A stretch of 64,000 bases of DNA from Azorinus chamasolen (taxonomy: Eukaryota; Mollusca; Bivalvia; Cardiida; Solecurtidae), in assembly GCA_963576725.1 (NCBI GenBank), contig OY755252.1:26246722-26310721 (forward strand). Reading direction: 5' to 3'. Positions 37,203-49,929 of this stretch are shown piece by piece (position 1 is the first letter of the stretch; each line of letters opens with the position of its first letter). Made by a program: the position numbers and the translations under genes. Under the pieces are notes generated by a model. It saw nothing but the letters and a program-made list of their open reading frames with translations, did not search any database and was not told where the DNA came from.

Positions 37203-37433
37203 TTAAACCATTTGCGTCCAGTGGATTCTTCCATGCTATATATTGGATTAGTCCATTTTATTTTTATCTAAGGGATGCATGGCCTAAATTTTCAATTTCG
37301 TTTGTTTTATATTGGAATTTCTGTTAGCAAATAGTGTAGACTCTGACCAGCCGTCGCATTACGCGGTGTCTGATCAGAGTCTACACTGTTTGCTTACGTC
37401 CCATTTATGGGATCGAGGACACAAATGGGTTAA
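37203..37433. mobile_element. TTAA-flanked hairpin MITE (piggyBac-like)
   Basis: Left TTAAACCATTTGCGTCCAG, right CAAATGGGTTAA. Central hairpin TGTAGACTCTGACCAGCCG / CGGTGTCTGATCAGAGTCTA. Same layout as the copies at 27053 and 54866. Confidence 0.7.
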
Positions 37434-37439
37434 GTATGT

Positions 37440-38480
37440 GTTAAACAGCCATTTTACGCTTGCGTAAAAACCTTCTTGTTTAAATTTATATCAGTATGTA
37501 ATTAATTCCTCCATCCTTCATTTTTTGTACATGTGCATTGTGCCATATGAGGGCCGCAACTAATCGAATTTAGCATTTTCGGCGTTTTCTTCTTTGCAGA
37601 GCATAAATTCACAGCGGTCGAATGAAGTAGATTTATGTTCAGTATGTCGTATAATAAATAAAAATATCGATTCAAATTGAGTAACAACATTTATTGAAAA
37701 TGGACAGTATGTAAGAGCACTGAATATTTGATTTGCTTCTACACAATTGGATCCGGATTTGGAGAACGATCGAGAGAGATATCAAATAAAGAGAGAATGG
37801 ACAAAGATGTTATACAAGAACGGTATCAATACTATTCAGAACATGGTTTAAATTGCTCCCATAGGCTATTACATACATGTGCTTATCTCACTGCTCCACT
37901 GCTAGTAACGTATAGAGCGCATGCGCGATGACTAACATAGCTGTCTTCTGCTCCACCACCAGTAACGTAAAGAGTGAATGCGTGATTACAAGAACACATG
38001 TCTGCAAAAAATTCAGAAGTGATCAAAATATATTCTATATTAAATCAACGTCTCTACAAACCCATTCTCGTACTGTCCAGATAAATATTGTTTTTGTCCA
38101 GTGCAATGTTGCAGATACACGGACTCGGAAGCAATCTAATCGCACAGTTGTTATTTATACTCTTATCGTAGTGAGCAGTACAGGTGAAGGTTGAGTCATG
38201 CATGCGTGTAATGAAGCGTTTACAACTGCGCATGCTCAACAGAACTTATGGACACGCCCAGATATGAAACATGACTGTGTGCAAGCACACACGTCACACA
38301 CGGATGCAAATCAGTTATGTTCCGAGGTACAGTCAATATTTAGCAGGGATGTTTGTTTCAACTTTACAATGACATTCCGGGGTTAACATTTCGAGGTAAC
38401 GGGAAAATGTACCTCGGTAGTACAAGGAACCTCGGTACGTTGCTGTGTATTTATATCCTGAACCTCTGAATGTATGTAGC
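37440..38480. other. Intergenic sequence with an NRF1-like site
   Basis: No gene recognised. GCGCATGCGC at 37917-37926 is a perfect NRF1 consensus palindrome, and AGTAACGTA(A/T)AGAG(C/T)G(A/C)ATGCG is roughly repeated 60 bp downstream. No gene start was seen next to it. Confidence 0.3.
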
Positions 38481-38484
38481 GCAA

Positions 38485-39145
<661 letters not shown>

Positions 39146-40592
39146 GCCTAGGCGGAATTTGGAAAATTCTGACACCACTCGGCATTTGTTAAAAGTTGGC
39201 AAACAGTTGTTTTTACGTAATTGGAGTGTGTTAGATCCGAAAATGCCGTTTGCCAAGATGTATGTTGCATATTTAAGGTACAAAATGGCGGATAACAAAA
39301 TGGCCGCCAACGAACACTATTTTCAGCCAATCAAGGATACACTACACCGAACATCTTGGCGTAACACTAAAATGTTCTGTTCAAATGTACATACCACCAA
39401 TGGAAGACAAATTATTAAAGCTGAATATCCTTTAGTGCATTCAAAGTTGTATCCCGAGCGTTAAGCTAACATGGCGGAAAACAAAATGGCCGCCAAAAAC
39501 TCTAAATACAGAAATGTGTTTTATAAACACATAGTCATTGTCTTCTTATATGAATTGTGTTTGATTGAACACTAATTGCACTTTGACTGCGGAAAAATTA
39601 GTTTTTAGCCAGTTGCTTATCTCCCTACACTGACATTCAAATAGTGTCGGTAAATTAGAACATCTCTTCTCAAGCACATTGCTGGCCATCGCCAATTAAA
39701 ACAACACATGTAAGAAGGTGATGGAACTACATTTAAATGCTTTAACTATAATAAAAATGTAAATATATTTGTATTGAAAACTGATTTAGACAGATAAATG
39801 AAATATATTTATTTCTTAACATTACTTCATATTTTGTTTATCTTAATCATATCCGAAACAGGCTATTGGATACAGCTTTTTGGTTTCAGCTTTTCTTTTA
39901 CCAAAATGCTCTATCTCCAAAGTAAATATTGCGAATAACTAAAACCCTGTCATAAAATACAAATGTATATTTATATTTTTACATTTCCAAATACTGTTTG
40001 TCAGTACGAACATACATAATTAAAAATGAGAAATGATAAATACATGATCCGTTAAATTTAAAACCTTTTAAAGCGAGCTGTTTTCTCCAAAGCTGAAAAT
40101 GGTAGATGGAGCATCGTTCCACTCGGGCGACGAAATGGAGTTATTTATATTAAAATAAATAAGTAGTTGGCATTCTTTTTCAGATTTGAAGTCGCTAGGT
40201 AGGACTGATGCGGTATATTGACAAACATAATGCTGTTTTATTGGTTAAATAATAAGTGCTACATGTACAAGAGTCCCTAAATCGTTTTAGAATGCATCTA
40301 AACAGCATATAAGCAAGTACAAATTTAAAACAAATCAGCCCTGTACCCACAACACCGCGTCCCTGCGGCTCCGCGGCTCCAAACGTCAAAACTTGCCGAC
40401 GCGCCTGGCTATAACATCGAAGTATTTCACACACAAACACAGAATCAGACATTTGCTAGGAGAAATATGAGAGTACTAGTAATGCCTTGAAACGGTCAGT
40501 GACATCAATGTGATTAATTAGCAACTGTGTTACAAATTAATGCGTTTATTTACATTATACAGACAATAATTGCCTTGTAAAAAACCTCACCA

Positions 40593-40735
40593 GGGTAGTA
40601 CATATTCTATGACAGGAGTCCATATTCTACGGGAGGGGAGTCCATATTATTTGTAGAATATGGACCGGGGAGTACTTATTCTACGTCGAATATGGACTGG
40701 GGAGTACAGATTCTACGGGAGTACAAATTCGTCAA
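40593..40735. repeat. GTCCATATTCTAC minisatellite with inverted units
   Basis: AGTCCATATTCTAC, GTAGAATATGGACC and GGGGAGTAC units alternate in both orientations. They form local hairpins. Confidence 0.7.
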
Positions 40736-40859
40736 TAGACCGGCTGAAAACGGGAATGTTTCTCTACCAAGCAGATGGGACACTTGTTTAGCTCAAACCT
40801 GATCCTGCAAGATTTCTGCCCCAACATCTTGTTCTGTGTGCACAGTAATGCAGCTTAGG

Positions 40860-41625
40860 TTGATTCAGTGAAGAATGGGTCAAACCACCTGTTCCAGAGG
40901 TTGAAATTGAAATGTTGAAATCCAAACACGAAGAGGCTATCACAAGGGTGATAATCCACTGTATTGAATGAAAACTATCAAAGGCAATTGTGGCTGCTCA
41001 AGATGTTGACATTTATGTATTCCCCATAACCCATTTTCAAAGAATGTCGTGCAATAGGCTCCGATTTAAAGCTGGTACTTCTTAGAAGAAAAGGTACATC
41101 ACAATGCCTATCATTGAAAAGCAACTCCCTTCGGTGAAAATAAGCTTGAAACTTTACCGGTATTTCAGGCACCTACGGGATGTGGTGACCTCATACATTG
41201 GAGGACATAGCAACAAAAATGCTGATTTTTTCCTAGGGGATTACAACCTTTTCAAATATCTGATTTATGGTGAATTGACAAATTCATCTGCAGGGTATAC
41301 GGCGTGTCCAATAAGGACACTCTAAATGAGGCATGATCACAGATGTTTGTAAAATCACTTTCTCGAGATTGCCTACAAATGTTCTCAGCTTCCATTTCAA
41401 TCTCATTCATTATTAAGCTGCAGTATGGAGACAGGTTCATAAATGACGACTAGATTTGCTTTTCTAAGAAGAAATCGGACCGAATTTGGAAGAAATCTCG
41501 CTGGTTCTTTTTTATTGAAGCTACCGGCAGTTCCTGGATCTTACATGGAACTTATCTCCTACAAGTATACCACCAGGTGCATGTTTGCACGTTGCAAATG
41601 CAGGAATGCCCGTTTTAGATAATAT
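40860..41625 (+). pseudogene. Decayed transposon-associated HEEADTR-type open frame
   Basis: The plus strand reads, across stops, PPVPEVEIEMLKSKHEEAIT then RVIIHCIE, next AAQDVDIYVFPITHF, then SVKISLKLYRYFRHLRDVV with GGHSNKNA, and at the end RCMFARCKCRNARFR. A HEEADTR...DTDV...HALTGCDT order ending in a Cys-rich tail is what I know from a family of multicopy, transposon-associated metazoan proteins with a PIN/FEN-like nuclease region. In this copy HEEAI replaces HEEAD and QDVDIYV replaces DTDV. Stops break the frame at several points. Its place between long inverted repeats fits a dead DNA element. The identification is by pattern memory only. Confidence 0.45.
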
Positions 41626-41938
41626 GTGTCACAAGTATAAATTTAGTGAGATATTCAGGTTGTTACGCAAAATGTATACAATTCGACAGGTTTAGTTATG
41701 AAGACGTGAGTTTGCGCATTTGTATATGCAATCGTATTTATATGTTTTTTGAATATTGTATACATGTTCATTTTAAGGTAATATTTCAATGTATTTGTCT
41801 CAAAAAGGCCGGACAGCTTTAGCATCAGTGCAAAATTATGCATGTTTTCGATGTACAAAAAACCCAGTCGAGGCCAGCACGAGACTAGCATTAATTTTGT
41901 TCTAAAATAGACACCTCCTGATGATTATTATGTGTATG

Positions 41939-41961
41939 TCTCTCTCTCTCTCTCTCTCTCT
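41939..41961. repeat. Short (CT)n run
   Basis: About eleven CT dinucleotides. Confidence 0.9.
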
Positions 41962-43644
41962 GTATGTGTGCTTGCACGCACGCATGCGCGCCTATGTACA
42001 TGCTTGTGTGTGGGGGCTTGTTCTGTGTTCCAGTTAATAGATATTTCAATCAGATGTATTTTCCGTTTTATAAAAATATCAGTAAAATTTTCCTACCTTT
42101 GTTAATTATTGTTCATATGCGGCACGTTCGTGTTCCACCATCTTCCCATTATAATTATATGTTTACCATACAGCTTGGCAGGCGGCCAACGTTTATAAAC
42201 CCTAAATTATTTTCTAATACTTGAAATCAGTCTTTAAACAATGTCGATTGTACTGCTATATAGAACGTGTATAATTGTTTGGCTGCAAACAGTGTTTTAC
42301 GGCGACCATTTTGTTTTACCGCCATTTTGGTTTAACCCTTTGGATATAATTTAGAATTCAATAAAAATAAAATAAGCTTTTAAAAATTGTCTTCCCATGG
42401 TCGTTTGTACATTTTAACAGAACACTTTAATGTTTCACCCAGATTTTCGGTTTAGTGTATCCTTGTTTGCATTGGAATAGTGCTCATTGGCGGCCATTTT
42501 GTTTTCCGCCATTTTGTATCTTAAATACGGAAGATACGGCTTGGCAAACAGCACACCTATATTATGTAATAGATACAGTACGAGTCTTACTACCAAAGTG
42601 TCTTCTTACAACCGTTATCAGGACAGTTTGTACGACAGTACGTTGTAGACTTTTAATTTTGATTAAAAAATGAATAAAAATGAATATTTCACAAATGAGT
42701 ACAAAATGTTTCCCCTTGGTTCACCCAATTCAAATTACAAAGAAGCCGGTCGTTGATCTCTAAATAGCCACCGGCCACATAGTGGCTCGAGCAGTACCCT
42801 GCACGAGTAAATCGTGACCCGTGTTTCCAACATACATGTATCACATGTGTACTAGTATAGCTGGTGTGCAACATGGCCGACGCCGAATTTGACGAGGAAA
42901 CCAATATGATTTTAAGTCAAACATACATACATACATACAAACATACATGTACAGTTCGTTTCTTATTTGCTGGTGATTTGCGAATCACTGTATAATTATG
43001 TGCAAATAAAGTGCTCATTAATAGATTGAAAACATTTGTGTTAAATACTTTTAAGCAGACGACCATTTCCGCAGACCACCAGAACAACAGCAGTCGATAT
43101 GCGTTAACTTTTGTCCCAACATTTATCAAAAATGTTCGTTACACCTGCTTAACCCAGATCAAATGCTGAGCGATTCGGCTTCTGAGCTGGCTCTAAGCAG
43201 TTAGATAGTTCATGTTTAGTCTGCATTTATACAAGTGGAGACGTTAAAGAAAGCTGCAGACGACATGCTTAGCAGACCCGTTTACACTCGTGATCGGGAT
43301 TAGTGGAGCGACAATCGTGTTACGTTGTTACTACACAACATGGAGCACGTGACATTAGGCGATACTTCCAAATGCACGGGCTCGATCCTAGGTAGATAGG
43401 TTTTAACCACAAAAATCACGTGCGTACAAAAGTGTCCACTTACAACCGTTATCAGGACACTTTTTCAATAGCTTTGCTGGGGGTCTGTCGTACAAGTAAA
43501 AACAACTGGTTGCCAACTTTTAACACGAAATGCCTACTACTCTTTTATTTTTTCACAATTTCTAGAACTCCGACTAGACTATACCCACTGTGCCGAGGGT
43601 AACTAATTATCAGTTGTCAGTTGTTATATTTACTATAACATCTG

Positions 43645-43872
43645 AACCCTTTCGGTGCCAAATTTCTAATTGTCCTCTGCAAACCAATTTTGTTAAATCA
43701 TTCGTTAAACTAAGGAAATGAGATAAATGAATGAAAATTTCAAAAGAATAAACCACAAATATAGACAAAAGAGTTAGAGACAAATAGTGAAATCCCTAAT
43801 AGACGCCGCCTTGATTTGGGACTGCACTATTTGTCGTGGTGCATTTATGCGACATTGGCGGTGAAAGGGTTA
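43645..43872. mobile_element. Hairpin MITE, CCCTTTC termini
   Basis: Left AACCCTTTCGGTGCCAA and right TTGGCGGTGAAAGGGTT are inverted repeats with three mismatches. The outer TTAA has decayed on both sides. Same terminus family as 54866-55080. Confidence 0.65.
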
Positions 43873-44123
43873 CATTGTCACAAATGAAATTCGCTCTTCA
43901 GGCATGTGACATGAGCATTAACGTATCGATTGAAATTCAGACTAATATTGAAACATAAAGTTACACAGTGAAAATGCACAATGATTCTTTTAACTCCTTT
44001 TCCAACCTAGGAATAGTTTGGCCAGAGTCCGCTCTGAAGTTGCTCTGTTTGAATATAGATTAATATTGACATCGTTCTATCTAGTCCCTGCCATGGTAAA
44101 TTTCCCCTGTCCATGTGTCATTG

Positions 44124-44320
44124 TAACCCTTACAGTCACTAGTCACTAATGTATTTTCAAAACAGTGTAGACACAGATGAGAGGGCTTCTAGAGGAGCAC
44201 TCTCACCATCAGGGTCTGTATTGTTTATTGTTATTCAGTTACTCAGATTCTCATCTTGTTCAATACTGTTTGCAACATGTATAAATATCAGTTAGGTTTC
44301 TTAACAGGCAAAGGGTTTAC
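44124..44320. mobile_element. Degraded TTAA-type hairpin MITE
   Basis: TAACCCTTACAG at the left, AAGGGTTTAC at the right. Inner GTGTAGACACAGATGAGAG and CTCTCACCATCAGGGTCT form the usual central hairpin. Confidence 0.5.
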
Positions 44321-44740
44321 AAAAGAATTATTTTAAATTTATTTGAGTTGTACCACTGGAAATTTGATTATATAGTGTGTTGTACTTTCTAATTGGAGGG
44401 TGGCTATACTTTTTGTATACAGTAGTAGGTTTACATGTCCAAACATTCGGAGTAAATACAAGAGAACTATTTGGACACGATATTCAGGTGTAATGGTCCT
44501 AACTGGCAAATCTGTCTCAGAGATGGGTTCAGACAATATGTAGATACTTTTTCATAGTACATGTATTACTTCCTTTCTACTATAGAAGTTGAATAAAACC
44601 GGAGACATGCTATATGTCTCTGATAAGCCATAAATGATTTTTAATCCTTTACGGTTTACCTGTTCAATAAAAAATTAAATATGTATTATGCGTATTTTTC
44701 ATATTAATCGACACCAGAAGCTATACACATATACTTTGTC

Positions 44741-44940
44741 ACCCTTCCTTTTGTTTGCCCTGCGTCTTTGTGCTTGTGATTTTGTTCATGTGTGGAGTGT
44801 TTGTCTCTGGTTCTTGTGTGTCTGTTGGTGTTTTCTGTGTTCATCTCGTGTGTGAGTGGGCGTTTGGATGTGTGGTTGTGTGAGTGTATGTGTATCAAGC
44901 TGTCTATCGGTGTTTTGGTGGTGGTTGCGTCTCGTATGAG
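44741..44940 (+). repeat. TG-rich dispersed repeat (family K), copy 1
   Basis: TTTGCCCTGCGTCTTTGTGC through TGTTTTGGTGGTGGTTGCGT and CTCGTATGAGGCTTTGC. Nearly the same sequence is at 53879-54072, and its end is at 62585-62700. This is a dispersed family rather than a simple microsatellite. Confidence 0.7.
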
Positions 44941-45581
44941 GCTTTGCTACTTTTCCATACAATGAAAATAATGCTTACAACCCATTTTCCGACATGATAT
45001 ATTTGTTCAGCTAAATATTATCGCTATCCGAATACTGCTAAATTCTTTAAAAGGAGCCTCCTTTTAGAAACGGGGATTTTGTACGGAAATCAGCGGACAT
45101 CTTCGGCCAAGTTATGAATGGCCCCGATTCTATTTCTGACCAAAGCTTTGAATATTAAATAGGTTGTTACCATATACATGTACAATGGCTGGCACTGGTT
45201 GTTGGCCTACATAATACATATACATCGAATGATTATTTCCGGTATGTAAATTTAAATCTTATGACAGATTCCCGCCAATGGTGAAGGCTGTTCCGTTGGT
45301 CTCCGTAGCAATCAATTTTTCTATCTTTTTCGACACAAACAACCATTTACTGACCGTGCTGTTTAGCGTTAAATAAGTGTAAATGTACATAGATTCCATT
45401 TCTGAAGTCAATTCAAAATGCAAGATTTGTGGAAATTTGTGCAGCATACATCTTTAAGAAACAAAGACATAATTACTATTAATTTGCCAATTTTTATAAT
45501 GTAAAACTTTCAAGGGAGGTTTTTATTTCGACAAAAAGGACAAAAAACTAACCACAGAATTTGGTCTATATAATGACATAA

Positions 45582-45678
45582 GCAAACAGCTGATCTTGAT
45601 CAGATGCTCCTAAATCCTAGATGGATTTGGGTCTACTCTGCAAAGGCATGACAATGTGTTTGAGAAGAAAGAGGTTAA
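45582..45678. mobile_element. TTAA-type hairpin MITE, right half
   Basis: AGCAAACAGCTGATCTTGAT to GGGTCTACTCTGCAAAG, ending GAAAGAGGTTAA. The left terminus is not found. Confidence 0.5.
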
Positions 45679-45964
45679 TTATTTGATCAGTAATTCATTT
45701 ATTTATGTATTCTAGAGACATATACATGCGTATTTGTAGGTCTCGGTGTATTCTGGTGTTTTTTTTATTAAAATATATTTTTTGTTGGCATATATTTGGC
45801 TAGAATGCACTTTACCGGTATGCATACATGTACTGCGCAGATACGAAGCAGATAATAACATACATGAAATGAAGAAAAGACAAAATCAAATAATCCAGGC
45901 TCTTTTTCTCGTCTGATCATGCATTAAAAGCAAACGTTTGTCGAAGTACTCGTATACGTAAGGT

Positions 45965-46920
45965 GCATTGGTGATCAGAAGTTTCGCCCACTAACCAGTT
46001 CACGCCCTGGACGTTTCATCCCCAGGACGTTTTGTACCTGGTTGTTTCGCTCCACTGGTCGTTTCGCCCACTATATTTAATATGTTAGCAACCTGGCTTC
46101 TGAGAATAACCCTTTTCCTGTTGTATATTTTGTCAAAAGTTCAACCATTAGAAACTAGAGAATCAAATCAACAAAATTCTAAATGCATACAGTGCAGACC
46201 TAGATCAAAGAAGATCCTACCAGCTGTCTGGTCTGGGTCTACCCTGTTTGCTAAACATCCGAATAATACATACAAAATAACCAGCCAAAAATGGTATTTG
46301 GTTAGGATCCAAACGATTTTCTAAACTTATGAAAGCTGTTTTAAGAGTTTTTCAAGCCCATATTTCAAACTGTTTAATTGTTGCATTTTGACTTGGACAT
46401 GAATTTGCTGTTGACAGCGTGTGCTTGTCTTAGGCTGTTAACAAACAATGTTGACAGCTTATTATTATCTCATGATGTTAACAAACTATGTGACACGTGT
46501 AACTCGTAATTAATGTAAAGAGTGTACATGTATGTTGACACCTTGTTATTATCTCAGGTTATTAACAAACCATGTCACACGTGTAACTCTTAATTAATGT
46601 AAAGCGTATATATACAGGAGTTACACTTAAACTGATACTAGTAGTAACCTTTTCCCTGTTCTTAACCCTTTCCCTCATATACACGTGTTTTCACGCATTT
46701 GCAAACAGAGTAGACCCAGATCAGACAATTCTGAAACTCAAAAATGGGACTTTTCTGAGATTTAAGGTATTGGAATTTGCATTTCGTAAGTATTATTTTG
46801 TAGGGGGCGAAACGACTAGGGTATGAGGGGTGAAACGACCAGGATTCCTATTGGGAGCGAAACAACCAGGTGCGAAACGTCCAAGGTGGGGGGGGCGAAA
46901 CGACTGGTAACAGGTGCATT
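45965..46920. mobile_element. Element bounded by inverted GGGCGAAACGACC iterons
   Basis: 45970-46075 carries GTTTCGCCCACTAACCAGTT, GGACGTTTCATCCCC, CCTGGTTGTTTCGCTCC and GGTCGTTTCGCCC. 46800-46920 carries the reverse-complement series (GGGGCGAAACGACTAGG, GTGAAACGACCAGG, GGAGCGAAACAACCAGG, GTGCGAAACGTCC, GGGCGAAACGACTGG). GGTGCATT(A/G) lies at both outer edges. Inside are TTAA-type MITE pieces (46175-46255 and 46662-46740) and an 84-bp tandem duplication (46449-46617). Confidence 0.55.
46449..46617 (+). repeat. Tandem duplication, unit about 84 bp, two copies
   Basis: TTGACAGCTTATTATTATCT and TTGACACCTTGTTATTATCT begin two units that both contain GTGTAACTC and TAATTAATGTAAAG. Confidence 0.8.
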
Positions 46921-47384
46921 AGTCCCATATGTTTTAAAACAACCAAACCAAACCTTGTTTAGGCAGGGAACCCTCTCAACTGTATGTTATTCTCGCCTAG
47001 AGAAAACAAGTCTTTTAAAATACAAAGTGATGAATAAATCAATTCGGTATTCATACATATATCTTTAATTATTCGAATTTCCTGAATGTCCGGGTGCATG
47101 CAATTGCAATTAAAACTCAAAATTTTCAGACCCAGAATTTTACTTACCACAGCTTCAGAAACTGGCATGTGGTCTTTGCGGTTGATATATAATTGATCCA
47201 CAGCAATCGAATTTCTTCATTGCTAGGAATGACGTACATTTCATAAGGACAGTCTTCAAAATAAGTTATTTACTGCTTCACCATTGATAAAGTTTCTTCT
47301 GTATACTGTGCCGCTTACGGGTGTGCCTCCACATCCGACATGCACCATTAGGATTATTTAAATTCCAAAGGGACGAGCGGTTTC

Positions 47385-47450
47385 GTCGTAGTGCTGTTCG
47401 GGCGACTGTGTGTTTTGTATGTGGTGTTTCCTGCATGACTCATATACTAG
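47385..47450 (-). repeat. SINE-like repeat S1, partial copy
   Basis: The plus strand reads GTGCTGTTCGGGCGACTGTG then TGTATGTGGTGTTTCCTGCA and TGACTCATA. This matches the reverse complement of the first about 65 bp of the S1 copy at 60735. Confidence 0.65.
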
Positions 47451-47676
47451 TATACATCGTACTTTCAGGAAAATATGATGTGAACGAATGGGGATGGGAC
47501 AGTATGTTCAAATGATTCTTCAAGATTTCATATTGGGTCAGCTTAAGTTTTGTTTCGATGGATGTTTCCTTGAAGTTTATACTAGAGAACATAGTGCAGA
47601 TAATGACTTGGGGCTATATTCTTGTCCATGACTGTCTGTTATCCCTAACCTCCATGGAAACACCTTTCAAACAGTT

Positions 47677-48200
47677 TGCAAACAGAGTAGACCTAGAGCA
47701 TACAGAAACTCTCTGATCAGGGTCTGCCCTTATTGTTCATTCATAGATTCTACCAGAGGTGTTTAGCATTTCTGTTGGATATATGTAAGTGAATATTCAT
47801 AATGACATGAAAACTTTAATAATTATTCTTATGGAAAAAAGATTAACACCGTTTAGCACCGTCGACAGAAGACACCACAATTGCTTGAAAATAATTCTCC
47901 TAATCTTTCACACACTTTTTGAAACAGAGTAGATCCATATCGCACAGATCCTGTAGCAGCTGTTTGATCAAGGTCTGCTCTGCTTGCTTACGAACCTAGA
48001 CTTGCTTTTGATACTTAACCCTTCGCTTGCTGAATTTTAAATACATTTTCCTTCTTTACCCATGTCCTGTTGTATAATTACATATATCGTCACTGTGTAC
48101 AAGTATTTTGCTGTGCAATCACTGCTGTGGAGTGCAAAGGTTGAACAATCAACTTGTAAATAGTGCAGACCCTGATGAGACTATTTACAGGTAGGTATAT
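47677..48200. mobile_element. Fragments of TTAA-type hairpin MITEs
   Basis: Central hairpin pieces at 47677-47745 (GCAAACAGAGTAGACCTAG ... TCAGGGTCTGCCC) and 47925-48000 (CAGAGTAGATCCATATC ... TCAAGGTCTGCTCTGC). A left end TTAACCCTTCGCTTGCTG lies at 48017, followed at 48160 by TAGTGCAGACCCTGATGAGA. A further fragment lies at 49845-49925. Confidence 0.5.
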
Positions 48201-48239
48201 TGACGTGAATAGCAATCCAATGGATAAAATGATGTCTCT

Positions 48240-49085
48240 TCAAACGTGTGAACAAAATTGTCCAAAATCCCATAACTTTGCAGAAAATCACCAAACCGGA
48301 AACGGAACACACTAAGCACAACTAGACACGGTGTTGATCAATTCTGTTTCTCGAAAAAACAGAGTTTCAGAGATTCATGAAAATCTGACCAAAGATTGTG
48401 GAGAAACCCAACGGACAATATTTTTCCATATTTTTCCATGCAAAACATTCAAAGTCCCATATCTTTGCAGAACATAATCAAATAGAATAATGCACATCTA
48501 GGCATAGTGCTGATCAATCATATTAAGTTTCATGAAAAATCAATCAAATGTTTTGGAGAAACTGAGCGGACACAATTTTCTATGTAAAAAGTTCAAAGTC
48601 CCATAATACAGCAGAAAATCATCAAATTGAAAGAGGTATAAAATATGCACAACTAAGCATGATGCTCGTCAATCATATAACATTTAATGAATATCCAATT
48701 AAAGGTTTTGGAGAAACCCTGCGGACAAAATTTCTATGCAAAAATTTCAAAGTCCCATAACTCTGCAAAACATTTAGGGCAATATATCCAATATCATTTA
48801 AGCCAGAGTTATGCAACTTGTGCATAACACTTCCTTCCTTCATGATCTTTCTATAAATGAAATATCATTCCAAAAGCATCAGTTAAACAGGAAATATTGA
48901 TCGGACTAAAAAACAACAAAGGGCAATAAAACCAAAAAGTATTGAACCCAGAGTTATATGCCTTTTACATGTCACTTTCTCACATCATGCTCTTTCCAAT
49001 TATTAAGTTTCAATCAAAAGGCATAAGCCATATAGGAGTTATCGTCCGGACAAGAAAATGTGAATAATTGACCTTGAATGTGACC
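48240..49085 (+). repeat. Tandem repeat, period about 145-185 bp
   Basis: AAAGTCCCATAACTCTGCA-type sequence recurs at 48267, 48451, 48597 and 48749. It alternates with TGGAGAAACCC.GCGGACAA and TCAATCATAT blocks. From 48780 it grades into a related sequence with AGCCAGAGTTATGCA and GACCTTGAATGTGACCATGA. I recognise this style as a common bivalve satellite. Confidence 0.8.
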
Positions 49086-49089
49086 ATGA

Positions 49090-49820
49090 TGTTAAACTGT
49101 GACCCTGTGCCAATCTTTCACCCACGATCCCGAATCATTCTGTCTGCACATCGATTTGTTAATGAGAACATTTGTGCCACAGCATCACAGCATCCTACAA
49201 TGTTCCCTTGAAAACTTAACATCATAAGTATTATGTTAATGAATATTCATGAAGTACCCAATCCATGCATAAGCGACCAATCTCACACTTATTCCCCCCT
49301 GGCCCAAAATAAACGTATTCCCTCTCGAACCAATCTACATTTACTTTGATGGCAAACACATTGGTAAAATTGTATGTGTATAATAAAAACATATTTTAAA
49401 GTAACAAAAACGAGATCCACCTACCTAGTGCTAGTGTATTGAATGACCGAGCTGTAATCGGAGTATAATCAAAACGTACATGTGTACATATAGTGGACAT
49501 GCTAAGTGACTTTTCACTTCAACTCATTATGCAAATGTTTCCTTTGGTATAAGGTTTACTTGGCATAAAAAAAAAATATCTAAAGACATATGCTATATCT
49601 CGAAATACCAAACCATATTGTGCGACAATTGTTTTCTGCTCAAGAAGTATGCGGTTATAACACAGTTGAACTAGATACAGATCATTTAAATGTGTGTCTC
49701 TCGCTGCTGTGGTTCAAATGCCGGTCTTAGCATTTGGATTTATCATGTGAGGAAGCTTTCAAGCCGGATTGCGGTAGGTCGACGGCTCTATCCGGATGTT
49801 CGTTGTGTGTGAATGCAATT
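49090..49820. other. Intergenic sequence, nothing recognised
   Basis: No open frame or structured repeat that I can support. Confidence 0.4.
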
Positions 49821-49929
49821 TGTTTAACATTGTCCTTCATATAAACGCGTTTCACGCATTTACAAATAGAGTAGAATCATATCCTATAGATACCGTCTGA
49901 TCAGGCTCTGCTCTGTTTGTTAATGTAAT

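Larger units (their letters stand above)
39150..43590. mobile_element. Putative DNA element with long inverted repeats
   Basis: 39240-39500 is the diverged reverse complement of 42280-42560. Both contain AAAATGGCGG(A/T)(A/T)AACAAAATGG and AAGGATACACTA plus TGTTCTGTT. The outer part of the left arm (39195-39240, AAAAGTTGGCAAACAGTTGT) finds its partner only at 43485-43530 (AACAACTGGTTGCCAACTTT), so the right arm is split by an insertion at about 42640-43430. TTACAACCGTTATCAGGACA stands at both edges of that insertion (about 42606 and 43440). Between the arms lies a decayed HEEADTR-type frame (40860-41625). Confidence 0.55.

Noticed and set aside
37917..37926. NRF1 site as evidence for a promoter
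   Set aside because: A single 10-bp match with no adjacent gene start or CpG-rich context is not enough.
40195..40452. Minus-strand frame with SQARRQVLTFGAAEPQGRG
   Set aside because: The GC-rich core (GGAGCCGCGGAGCCGCAGG) is a short repeat that gives a protein-like look by chance; no domain was recognised.
45259..45447. Possible terminal exon (minus) starting LHKFPQILHFELTS and ending FTIGGNLS
   Set aside because: A plausible AG precedes it, and the composition is protein-like, but no motif, partner exon or family was recognised. Left as a weak candidate only.
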